This document shows, one piece after another, positions 43,370-50,599 of a DNA stretch of 64,000 nucleotides; position 1 is the first letter of the stretch, and every line of letters begins with the position of its first letter. The notes under the pieces are model-generated. The model did not search any database. It had not been told where the DNA came from and saw only the letters and a program-made list of their open reading frames with translations. Where the stretch lies: NCBI GenBank assembly GCA_005502925.1, contig SCPD01000012.1:124001-188000 (forward strand), in the 5' to 3' direction. The DNA is from Rhizobiales bacterium Y(2018). Lineage in GTDB: Bacteria > Pseudomonadota > Alphaproteobacteria > Rhizobiales > Aestuariivirgaceae. Both the position numbers and the translations under genes were made by a program.

Positions 43370-44464
43370 ATGCCGTGGAACAAGGATGGCGGTGGCGGAG
43401 GCAATAAAGGCCCCTGGGGGCAAGGCCCCTGGGGACAGGGACCGGGAGGTCCCTCCGGCGGCAATCGCGGCCCCACCCCACCCGATCTCGACGAACTGAT
43501 CCGCAAGGGCCAGGACAGCCTCAAGAACATCCTGCCCGGCGGCGCCGGCGGACGCAGCACCTGGGTGATCTTCATCCTCGCCTTGCTGGCGCTCATCGCC
43601 TTCAACAGCGTCTATCAGGTTCAGGCGGATGAACGCGGCGTCGTGCTCCGGCTCGGCAGCTATACCCGCACCGTCAATCCGGGTCTGCATTTCGCCATCT
43701 GGCCGGTAGAGACGCTCGAAACGGTCCAGGTCGAATCGGAACGGCAGACCTCCATCGGCGCCGTCGCCAATGAGGGCCTGATGCTGGCGGGCGATCAGAA
43801 CCTGGTCGATATCCGCTTTACCGTGCTGTGGAAGATCAAGAATCCGGAAGAATATCTCTTCAATGTGAGCGACCAGGAAAAGCTGGTCCGCGTGGTGGCC
43901 GAAAGCGCCATGCGCGAGATCGTCGGCCGCACGCCCGCCGAAGAGGTGCGCACCACCGGCCGTCTGGTGGCCCAGGACCAGGTCATGGGCATCAGCCAGA
44001 CGACACTCGACAGCTATGCGGCCGGCATTCTCATCACCGGCCTCAAGCTCGAAAAGGCCGACCCGCCGGCGGAAGTGCTCGATGCGTTCGAAGAAGTGCA
44101 GCGCGCCGAACAGGATCTCGCCCGCTCGATCAACGAAGCCGACCAATATGCCAATCAGCGCCGTCGCCTGGTCGAAGGCGAGGCCGCCAAGCTGATCGAG
44201 GACGCCAAAGGCTATAAGGCCCGCGTGACGCTCGAGGCAGCAGGTGAAGCGCAGCGCTTCCTTAGCGTCTATGAAGAGTATGCCAAGGCGAAAGATGTGA
44301 CGCGCAAGCGCATGTTCCTCGAAACGATGGAAGGCATCCTCTCCAAATCGAACAAGGTGATCATCGAAGGCGACGGGCAAGGGGTGGTTCCCTATCTGCC
44401 GCTGCCCGAACTGCAGAAACGTCAGAACAACACGACGACGCCGGCGCAAGGAGCCAATCAATGA
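43370..44464 (+). CDS. hflK: FtsH protease regulator HflK
   Basis: 364 residues. A Gly/Pro-rich cytoplasmic N terminus (WNKDGGGGGNKGPWGQGPWG) precedes one transmembrane helix (WVIFILALLALIAFNSVYQV) and a band-7/SPFH domain (VVLRLGSYTRTVNPGLHFAIW) with a C-terminal coiled coil in the periplasm. HflK and HflC assemble into the large vault around FtsH and modulate membrane-protein turnover. The stop overlaps the hflC start (ATGA). The normal length and order support the call. Confidence 0.96.
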   Translation: MPWNKDGGGGGNKGPWGQGPWGQGPGGPSGGNRGPTPPDLDELIRKGQDSLKNILPGGAGGRSTWVIFILALLALIAFNSVYQVQADERGVVLRLGSYTRTVNPGLHFAIWPVETLETVQVESERQTSIGAVANEGLMLAGDQNLVDIRFTVLWKIKNPEEYLFNVSDQEKLVRVVAESAMREIVGRTPAEEVRTTGRLVAQDQVMGISQTTLDSYAAGILITGLKLEKADPPAEVLDAFEEVQRAEQDLARSINEADQYANQRRRLVEGEAAKLIEDAKGYKARVTLEAAGEAQRFLSVYEEYAKAKDVTRKRMFLETMEGILSKSNKVIIEGDGQGVVPYLPLPELQKRQNNTTTPAQGANQ

Positions 44465-45342
44465 ACTTCTTCAAATCCTTTGGCGTCATCATCCTCGTCG
44501 TTCTGGGACTGATCGTCTGGTCGTCGACCTTCATCGTCGATGAACGCAAGAAGGCGCTGGTGCTGCGCTTCGGCGAGATCAACCGCATCGTCGAGAAGCC
44601 GGGTCTCTATTTCAAGATCCCGGTCGCCGACGAAGTCGTGCCGATCGAAGACCGCATGATCCTGTGGACGAGTGACAATATGAGCGTCCAGGTGGTGGAC
44701 GGCCGACGCTATCTCGTCGATGCCGTCACCATGGCGCGCATCGTCAATGCGCAGCGCTTCCGCGAAACCGTGTCGGCTGACCTGACGCGCGCCTGGGACC
44801 GCATTCGTACCCGCCTCGACGCGGCGTTGCGCCAGACCTACGGCAAGCGCACCTTCGACGCGGCGCTGTCCAAGGACCGCGCCGTGATGATGCGCGAGAT
44901 CCGCGATCAGGTTCGCGCCGAAGCGCTCAATAACGGCATCGAGATCGTCGATGTCCGCATCGTGCGCACCGACCTCATGGATGAAGTGTTGAAGAACACC
45001 TATGAGCGGATGAGCTCGGAACGCATCGCCGAGGCCAAGGATCTGCGCGGCCGCGGCGAAGCGCGCAAGATCGAGATCATGGCCCAGGCCGACCGCGCCT
45101 ATACGGAAAAGCTGGCCGACTCCCAGCGCCAGTCGGAGGTCATCCGCGGCGAAGGCGAAGGCGAGCGCAATCGCATCTTCGCCGATGCCTTCCAGAAGGA
45201 CCCCGAATTCTTCGACTTCTATCGGTCGATGCAGGCCTATACCAACAGCCTGTCGGACTCGGGCACCACCATGGTGCTGAAGCCCGATTCGGATTTCTTC
45301 AAATATCTGGGCATGGACAAGGCCAAGCCTGCCACGCCCTGA
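44461..45342 (+). CDS. hflC: FtsH protease modulator HflC
   Basis: 293 residues. One N-terminal transmembrane helix (SFGVIILVVLGLIVWSSTFIV) is followed by the SPFH domain (ERKKALVLRFGEINRIVEKPGLYFK), a long helical region (RGRGEARKIEIMAQADRAYTEK) and a conserved FFKYLG near the C terminus. It pairs with HflK in the FtsH complex. It overlaps hflK by four bases and is followed 12 bases later by the DUF2065 gene. Confidence 0.96.
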   Translation: MNFFKSFGVIILVVLGLIVWSSTFIVDERKKALVLRFGEINRIVEKPGLYFKIPVADEVVPIEDRMILWTSDNMSVQVVDGRRYLVDAVTMARIVNAQRFRETVSADLTRAWDRIRTRLDAALRQTYGKRTFDAALSKDRAVMMREIRDQVRAEALNNGIEIVDVRIVRTDLMDEVLKNTYERMSSERIAEAKDLRGRGEARKIEIMAQADRAYTEKLADSQRQSEVIRGEGEGERNRIFADAFQKDPEFFDFYRSMQAYTNSLSDSGTTMVLKPDSDFFKYLGMDKAKPATP

Positions 45343-45354
45343 CGCTCGCAAGCC

Positions 45355-45552
45355 ATGAGCGACTTCATCACGGCCCTCGGTCTCGTCTTCGTGATCGAGG
45401 GCCTTCTTTATGCCTTTGTTCCGGGCCATCTGAAGGCGGTGATCGCGCTGATGCAGAACACCTCCGATGACGCCTTGAGACTGGGCGGGCTCATCGCCGC
45501 AGCCTTCGGCGTCGCGCTGGTGTGGCTGGCCAAGTCGGTTCTCGGATCATGA
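45355..45552 (+). CDS. DUF2065 family small membrane protein
   Basis: 65 residues with two hydrophobic helices (ITALGLVFVIEGLLYAFVPG and LGGLIAAAFGVALVWLAKSV). DUF2065 (YjeT-like) genes sit between hflC and degP or purA in many proteobacteria, as here, suggesting a part in membrane protein quality control. No direct function is known. Confidence 0.9.
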   Translation: MSDFITALGLVFVIEGLLYAFVPGHLKAVIALMQNTSDDALRLGGLIAAAFGVALVWLAKSVLGS

Positions 45553-45633
45553 AATCGTGATCCATGGGCGCTTGCGGGCATCAAGCGTTGGACGCTTACT
45601 CACCTGATGATGTGATGACGGAGATCTAGGGTT

Positions 45634-47115
45634 ATGAATGGAACAGTGAAGAAGGTTCTGGCCGCCGCGGTGGCCGCACCTCTGGCTTTCGCTGCCTTTG
45701 ACGGCTTCGTGCCGCGGCTGCCGGCGCAAGCCCAGCAAATTCAACAGCTTCCGACCGTCGCCGATCTCGCCGAGAAACTCTCGCCGGCGGTCGTCTCGAT
45801 CGCCACGACACAGAAGGTGGCGGGTGGCGTGCAGCTGCAGATTCCCGAGCTGCCGCCCGATGTTCCCTTCCGCGACATGTTCGAGGATTTCTTCAAGCGC
45901 CAGCGTCCGGGCGGGCGCCCCGAGCCGCGCACCGTCAATTCGCAAGGCTCCGGCTTCGTTATCGATGCCTCCGGCCTCATCGTCACCAACAACCATGTGA
46001 TCGAGCAGTCGGAAGAGATCAGCGTCGTCCTCAATGACGGCACCAACCTCAAGGCGGAACTCGTTGGGCGCGACGCCAAGACCGATATCGCCGTCCTCCG
46101 GGTCAAGCCGGACAAGCCGCTGACCGCGGTGAGCTTCGGGGATTCCGACACGCTTCGGGTCGGCGACTGGGTGCTCGCCATCGGCAATCCCTTCGGCCTC
46201 GGCGGCTCGGTGTCGCTGGGCATCGTCTCGGCGCGCAACCGCGACATCAATGCCGGTCCCTATGACGACTTCATCCAGACGGATGCGGCCATCAACAAGG
46301 GCAATTCCGGCGGCCCGCTGTTCAATCTCAATGGTGATGTCGTCGGCGTGAACACGGCCATCTATTCGCCGTCGGGCGGTTCGGTCGGCATCGGCTTCTC
46401 GGTTCCCGCCGCCACCGTCAAAGGCGTCGTCGATCAGCTCGTCAAATACGGCGAGACACGGCGCGGCTGGCTCGGCGTGCGCATCCAGTCGCTCACCGAC
46501 GACCTGGCTGAAGGCCTCGATCTCGGCAAGGCGCAAGGTGCTCTCATCGCGGAAGTGACGCCCACCGGGCCTGCCGAAAAGGCCGGCCTCAAGCCGCGCG
46601 ACGTGATCACCGAATTCGACGGCAAGCCGATCCGCGAGATGAAGGACCTGCCGCGCGTCGTCGCCGACACGCCGATCGGCAAGAAGGTCGCCGTCAAGGT
46701 GATGCGCGAAGGCAAGATCGTCGAGCTCTCGGCCGAGGTCGGCCGCCTCGAGGATGGTGAAAAGCTCGTCGCCGCCGCGCCGGAAGCGGCCGTGTCGGCC
46801 GACACTGCGGACGCGCTCGGCATGAAGCTCTCGATCATCACCGACGAGCAGCGTCAGCGTTTCAAGATCGACGAGGGCCTCGAAGGCGCCATCGTCACCG
46901 ACGTCGATCCCAACGGGCCGGCGGCGGAGAAGCGCATCGAGCCGGGTGACGTCATCACCGAAGCCGGCCAGAAGCCGGTCAAGACGCCGGGCGATGTGAC
47001 GGCGCGCGTCAAGGACGCCGAAGGCGCGTCGAAGAAGTCGGTGCTGCTCTTCATCGCCAAGGGCGGCAAGCAGAGCGAGATGCGCTTCATCGCGGTCAGG
47101 ATCAAGAAAGACTGA
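45634..47115 (+). CDS. Do-family periplasmic serine protease (DegP/DegQ-like)
   Basis: 493 residues. A hydrophobic N-terminal export signal ends near PAQAQQI. The trypsin-like domain has the full triad: His in IVTNNHVIEQ, Asp in KTDIAVLRV and Ser in INKGNSGGPLF. Two PDZ domains follow (RGWLGVRIQSL and LEGAIVTDVDPNGPAAEKRI). It degrades or refolds damaged envelope proteins. A strong terminator lies 22 bases after the stop. Being fourth in the hflKC unit links cytoplasmic-membrane and periplasmic quality control. Confidence 0.96.
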   Translation: MNGTVKKVLAAAVAAPLAFAAFDGFVPRLPAQAQQIQQLPTVADLAEKLSPAVVSIATTQKVAGGVQLQIPELPPDVPFRDMFEDFFKRQRPGGRPEPRTVNSQGSGFVIDASGLIVTNNHVIEQSEEISVVLNDGTNLKAELVGRDAKTDIAVLRVKPDKPLTAVSFGDSDTLRVGDWVLAIGNPFGLGGSVSLGIVSARNRDINAGPYDDFIQTDAAINKGNSGGPLFNLNGDVVGVNTAIYSPSGGSVGIGFSVPAATVKGVVDQLVKYGETRRGWLGVRIQSLTDDLAEGLDLGKAQGALIAEVTPTGPAEKAGLKPRDVITEFDGKPIREMKDLPRVVADTPIGKKVAVKVMREGKIVELSAEVGRLEDGEKLVAAAPEAAVSADTADALGMKLSIITDEQRQRFKIDEGLEGAIVTDVDPNGPAAEKRIEPGDVITEAGQKPVKTPGDVTARVKDAEGASKKSVLLFIAKGGKQSEMRFIAVRIKKD

Positions 47116-47136
47116 TCCGCGTTTCAGGATAAAAAG

Positions 47137-47164
47137 AAAGAGCGCCAACCGGCGCTCTTTTTGT
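47137..47164. terminator. Bidirectional intrinsic terminator between degP and the repeat-protein gene
   Basis: A perfect ten-pair stem AAAGAGCGCC / GGCGCTCTTT closes an AACC loop. TTTG follows on the plus strand (degP side), and CTTTTTATCC follows on the minus strand (for the gene ending at 47191). Confidence 0.9.
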
Positions 47165-47190
47165 TTGTGCTGTGAAGAGGAGAGGGAGCC

Positions 47191-48555
47191 TCAGCTCGTG
47201 CCCTTCAGGCGGGCGTTGCAGAGGCTGTAATAACCGCCACCCTTCTGTATCCATTTGAGGCCGCCCAGCGCGTTGTTCTCCTTGTTCGCATAATACTGTT
47301 GCAGGCAGGTATGCATGCGGGCCTTGCCCTCCGACTCGTTCGAATATTTGGAGGAAATGGCGCGCGGGAACTTGACGCTCTTGGGAGCCGCGATCGAGGG
47401 AGTCTCGGGCTCGTCGGTATATTGCGCTTCGCTCTCGGCCGGCACCGTTTCGTCATCGGCGGCATCGGCGCTGCACTTAGCCTTGCGGAAGTCGTTCCAC
47501 TTCAGACCGCCGAGTGAACCCGACTCCTTGGCCGACTGATATTTGACGCTGCATTCCTTCATCGATAGGCCGCCGCCCGAGCTAGTCGAGGCCTTGGTGA
47601 CCTTGGGCGCCTCGAATTCGGCAGACGCGCCAGGGCCACATTCGGCCTTGCGGTAGTCGTTCCACTTCATGCCCTTGAGCGCGTCGGCCGCCTTGGCCGC
47701 CTGATATTTCGCGCTGCATTGCTTCATCGAGAGGCCGCCGGCCACGTCTTCGTCATCGGTCGCGGCAGAGGCCTTCTTGGTCTTCGTCTTGCTCGTGGTC
47801 TTCTCGACCTCGGCGGAGGCGCCGGGGCCGCATTCGGCTTTGCGGAAGTCGTTCCACTTCATGTCGCCGAGCGTGCCGGCTTCCTTGGCCGCCTGATATT
47901 TGGTGCTGCACTGCTTGGAGGTGAGGCCCTTGGCTTCGTCGTTCTCGGAAGCCGCGGCTTTCTTGGTCTTCGTCTTGGCCGTGTCGACCTCGGCGGAAGC
48001 ACCGGGGCCGCATTCGGCCTTGCGGAAGTCGTTCCACTTCGTGTCGCCAAGCGTGCCGGCTTCCTTGGCCGCCTGGTATTTGGTGCTGCACTGCTTGGAG
48101 GTCAGGCCCTTGGCCGCGTCATCCTCGGACGCCGCCGCCTTCTTGGTCTTCGTCTTGGCCTTCTCGATCTCGGCGGAAGCGCCGGGGCCGCATTCGGCCT
48201 TGCGGAAGTCGTTCCACTTCATGTCGCCGAGCGTGCCGGCTTCCTTGGCCGCCTGATATTTGGCGCTGCATTGCTTGGAGGTCAGGCCCTTGGCCGCGTC
48301 ATCCTCGGAGGCTGCCGCCTTCTTGGTCTTCGTCTTGGTGGTTGCCGCGGCATCGTCATCGGTTGCCGCCGCATCGTCGGCGCACTGCGCCTTGCGGAAC
48401 TCGTTCCAGTTCAGGCCCTTGAGCGTGCCGGCCTCCTTGGCCGCCTGGTATTTCACGCTGCATTCCTTGCTGGAGAGGGCGCTTGCGGGTGTGACCGCGA
48501 AACCAACCGCCGCCAGGGCGAACCCTGCCAGGGCTGTCAGACGAATCATATTCAT
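47191..48555 (-). CDS. Secreted protein with tandem C-x(25)-C repeats, function unknown
   Basis: 454 residues. A signal peptide (IRLTALAGFALAAVGF...PASA) is followed by six clear copies, from about residues 27, 91, 151, 211, 275 and 330, of a 32-residue unit: KxCSxKYQxAKxxGxLxxxxWN(D/E)(F/Y)RKAxC. Each unit has one Cys near each end, so a disulfide per unit is likely. A weaker seventh copy (TCLQQYYANKENNALGGLKW) lies near the C terminus. The linkers are Lys/Thr/Ala/Asp-rich (KTKTKKAAASEDD). GGAGG lies five bases before the ATG at 48555. There is a distant resemblance to PsiF-type repeats, which I cannot confirm. It should be periplasmic or extracellular. Confidence 0.85.
   Translation of the reverse strand: MNMIRLTALAGFALAAVGFAVTPASALSSKECSVKYQAAKEAGTLKGLNWNEFRKAQCADDAAATDDDAAATTKTKTKKAAASEDDAAKGLTSKQCSAKYQAAKEAGTLGDMKWNDFRKAECGPGASAEIEKAKTKTKKAAASEDDAAKGLTSKQCSTKYQAAKEAGTLGDTKWNDFRKAECGPGASAEVDTAKTKTKKAAASENDEAKGLTSKQCSTKYQAAKEAGTLGDMKWNDFRKAECGPGASAEVEKTTSKTKTKKASAATDDEDVAGGLSMKQCSAKYQAAKAADALKGMKWNDYRKAECGPGASAEFEAPKVTKASTSSGGGLSMKECSVKYQSAKESGSLGGLKWNDFRKAKCSADAADDETVPAESEAQYTDEPETPSIAAPKSVKFPRAISSKYSNESEGKARMHTCLQQYYANKENNALGGLKWIQKGGGYYSLCNARLKGTS
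47734..48285 (-). repeat. In-gene tandem repeat with 180-bp period
   Basis: Units starting at 48285, 48105 and 47925 (minus strand) are nearly identical at DNA level, including the linkers, with an exact 180-base period; the third is lengthened to about 192 bases. For example, GAAGTCGTTCCACTTC recurs in each on the plus strand. Flanking units 1, 5 and 6 are more diverged, so the centre of the array was probably amplified recently. Confidence 0.85.
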
Positions 48556-48650
48556 TGAGGCCTCCATGGGTGCCTGCGCACCGGTACCGCACTCTAACAA
48601 AAACGTGATGACGAAAGAAGCGCGCCTGTTTGGGGCGTATTTGTGGCCGG

Positions 48651-49535
48651 TCAGGCGGCCGCAAAATCCTTAACGGAGTAGCCCTGGAGATACAAAAGGG
48701 CGGTCAGGTCGCCGTGGTTGATGCGCACCGCGGCCTGCTCCTGGACCTTGGGCTTGGCATGCAGCGCCACCCCGAGGCCAGCCTTGCGCAGCATCGGGAT
48801 ATCGTTGGCGCCGTCGCCCACCGCGAGCGCATCCGCAACGGTGATGCCGAGCCGCGCGGTGATCTCGTCGAGTGCCTGGACCTTGGCATCCTGGCCGAGG
48901 ATCGGCTCGCCGACGCCGCCGGTGAGGCGGCCCTCTGAGATGAGGAGCTCATTGGCGCGGTCCTCATCGAAGCCCAATTTTTGCGCAACGTAAGAAGTGA
49001 ACTGGACGAAGCCGCCGGAGACGAGGGCGGCATAGGCGCCATGGGCCTTCATGGTGGCGATCAGCGTCCGGCCGCCCGGCGTGAAGGTGATCCGCTCTTT
49101 CAGTACTTTGGCGATGGCACCTTCCGGCAGGCCCTTCATCAGTTGGAGGCGCGCCTTCAGTGCCGCTTCGAAATCGAGTTCGCCCCGCATGGCGCTGGCG
49201 GTTATCTCCTTGATGCGCTCGCCGACACCCGCCAGCGCGCCCAATTCGTCGATGCATTCCTGGCCGATCATGGTCGAATCCATGTCGGCGATCAGCAGCC
49301 GCTTGCGCCGGTTCGCTGCGGGCGCAAGGGCGACATCGATGGGCAAATTCTGCACCAGCCGTTGGATCTCGGGGGTGAGACCCGAAAGGGTTGCAGCGTT
49401 CACCGGCGCCTGCAGCGCTTCGTTTTCGCACAGCCAGTGGGGTTGCGTCGTTGTCAGCTCGCCGAGCGTCTTGGCCACCGTCTCGCCGATTGCGCGCGAG
49501 CCCGGGGCTGCTATGAGAATGACAACGGAGTCCAT
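48651..49535 (-). CDS. serB: Phosphoserine phosphatase
   Basis: 294 residues of the HAD family; the last step of serine synthesis. The nucleophile motif is LLIADMDSTMIGQECIDE (DxDST), motif II is LVSGGFVQFT, and motif IV is VGDGANDIPML. The N-terminal region (SVVILIAAPG) is the alphaproteobacterial regulatory-type extension. The ATG at 49535 is used because the frame upstream runs into miaA on the other strand. The start codons of serB and miaA are only six bases apart. Confidence 0.96.
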   Translation of the reverse strand: MDSVVILIAAPGSRAIGETVAKTLGELTTTQPHWLCENEALQAPVNAATLSGLTPEIQRLVQNLPIDVALAPAANRRKRLLIADMDSTMIGQECIDELGALAGVGERIKEITASAMRGELDFEAALKARLQLMKGLPEGAIAKVLKERITFTPGGRTLIATMKAHGAYAALVSGGFVQFTSYVAQKLGFDEDRANELLISEGRLTGGVGEPILGQDAKVQALDEITARLGITVADALAVGDGANDIPMLRKAGLGVALHAKPKVQEQAAVRINHGDLTALLYLQGYSVKDFAAA

Positions 49536-49541
49536 CCAGCC

Positions 49542-50411
49542 ATGTCCTTGGAAAAACGAGCGGTGCTTATCGCAGGACCGACTGCCAGCGGCAAGTCGGC
49601 ATTGGCGATCGCGCTCGCGCATGAGAAGGGCGGCGTCATCGTCAATGCCGATGCTATGCAGGTCTATCGCGAGTTGCGCATCCTGACCGCCAGGCCCAGC
49701 GAAGAGGACGAGGCGCAGGTGCCGCACCGGCTCTACGGACATGTGTCGGGAGCGAGCGCCTATTCGGTGGCGCGCTGGCTCGCCGACGCGACGGCCGAGC
49801 TCGAGGCGGTGTGGCGATCAGGGCGCGTCCCTGTCATCACTGGCGGTACCGGGCTCTATTTCAAGGCGCTGGAGCAGGGGCTCGCCGATATCCCGCTGAT
49901 CCCGCCGGACATCACGCAGAAATGGCGGGACGCCAAGGGCGATCTCCATGCTGAGCTCGCCAAGCGCGACGAGGGGGCGGCGGCGCGGCTTAACCCTAAT
50001 GACCGGCAGCGGATCATCCGGGCGCTCGAGGTCTTCGAGGGCACCGGCAAACCGCTCAACCACTGGCAGCGGGTGGCCCAGGGCCAGGCCGTGTTGGCGG
50101 GTGTCGCGGTCGAGCGGATATTCCTCAATCCGGACCGGAAAGTTCTCCACGCCAGAGCCGATGAGCGTTTCGCCCGCATGGTGAAAGAGGGGGCGGTCGA
50201 GGAGGTCAAGGCGCTGCTGGCGCTGGGGCTCGACCCCAATATACCGGTCATGAAGGCCATCGGCGTCAAGCAATTGGCAGCCTGGCTGTCGGGCTGGCGC
50301 GGACTGGAGGACGCCATTGCGGCCGGCCAGACGGCCACCCGCCAGTACATAAAACGCCAGCTGACCTGGTGGCGCCACCAGATGCCAGGCTGGGAAGAGC
50401 GACGCGCTTGA
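49542..50411 (+). CDS. miaA: tRNA dimethylallyltransferase
   Basis: 289 residues. It adds the isopentenyl group to adenosine 37 of tRNAs reading UNN codons, from dimethylallyl diphosphate. The P-loop AVLIAGPTASGKSALAIALA, the substrate motif VNADAMQVYRELRILTARPS and the C-terminal AIGVKQLAAWLSG and ATRQYIKRQLTWWR are typical. The open frame continues far upstream, antisense to serB, but the family start is at 49542. The stop overlaps the -35 element of the ilv leader promoter. Confidence 0.96.
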   Translation: MSLEKRAVLIAGPTASGKSALAIALAHEKGGVIVNADAMQVYRELRILTARPSEEDEAQVPHRLYGHVSGASAYSVARWLADATAELEAVWRSGRVPVITGGTGLYFKALEQGLADIPLIPPDITQKWRDAKGDLHAELAKRDEGAAARLNPNDRQRIIRALEVFEGTGKPLNHWQRVAQGQAVLAGVAVERIFLNPDRKVLHARADERFARMVKEGAVEEVKALLALGLDPNIPVMKAIGVKQLAAWLSGWRGLEDAIAAGQTATRQYIKRQLTWWRHQMPGWEERRA

Positions 50412-50436
50412 CCTTTGCCGCGAGGGCCACTACAAG
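50408..50436 (+). promoter_or_regulatory. Promoter of the ilv leader and acetolactate synthase genes
   Basis: TTGACC (50408-50413), a 17-base spacer and TACAAG (50431-50436) form a plausible housekeeping promoter overlapping the miaA stop codon. The expected start point falls at about 50442-50444, on or next to the leader-peptide ATG, so the leader would be translated without an upstream ribosome site. Confidence 0.55.
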
Positions 50437-50443
50437 GCTCGCC

Positions 50444-50497
50444 ATGAACCAATCTCTCGTTCTTATCGTAGGAATGCGCGTCGCCGGGGCAGCCTAA
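50444..50497 (+). CDS. Leader peptide of the ilv attenuator
   Basis: A 17-residue frame, MNQSLVLIVGMRVAGAA. Residues 5-9 are Leu-Val-Leu-Ile-Val, a run of exactly the three branched-chain amino acids made by the pathway encoded downstream. It lies between a promoter and a terminator hairpin, 103 bases before the acetolactate synthase start. Ribosome stalling at these codons when the amino acids are scarce should favour an antiterminator. It is too short to be found by ordinary gene calling. Confidence 0.8.
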   Translation: MNQSLVLIVGMRVAGAA

Positions 50498-50551
50498 GCT
50501 GCCACGATACTGGCTGACGCGCAAAAGGCTCCCTCGGGGGCCTTTTTTATT
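50484..50551 (+). terminator. Attenuator: pause hairpin and intrinsic terminator ahead of acetolactate synthase
   Basis: GGCAGC-CTAA-GCTGCC (about 50486-50501) straddles the leader stop codon. The terminator follows: AAAAGGCTCC (50523-50532) pairs with GGGGGCCTTTT and runs into TTTTTTAT. GGGGCAGCC upstream can instead pair with GGCTCCC, giving a possible antiterminator. The exact alternative fold is inferred. Confidence 0.75.
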
Positions 50552-50599
50552 GCCCGCGATGGAACGGAAGCACGAGGATAAAGAGGAAGGAAGAGGACG

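Noticed and set aside
47734-48285. The regular 180-base repeats as a CRISPR array
   Set aside because: The period is long, there are no unique spacers, and the repeats encode a continuous reading frame behind a signal peptide.
49542-50411. A longer miaA starting at about 48981
   Set aside because: The extra residues are antisense to serB and unlike MiaA. The family start (P-loop near residue 10) fits 49542.
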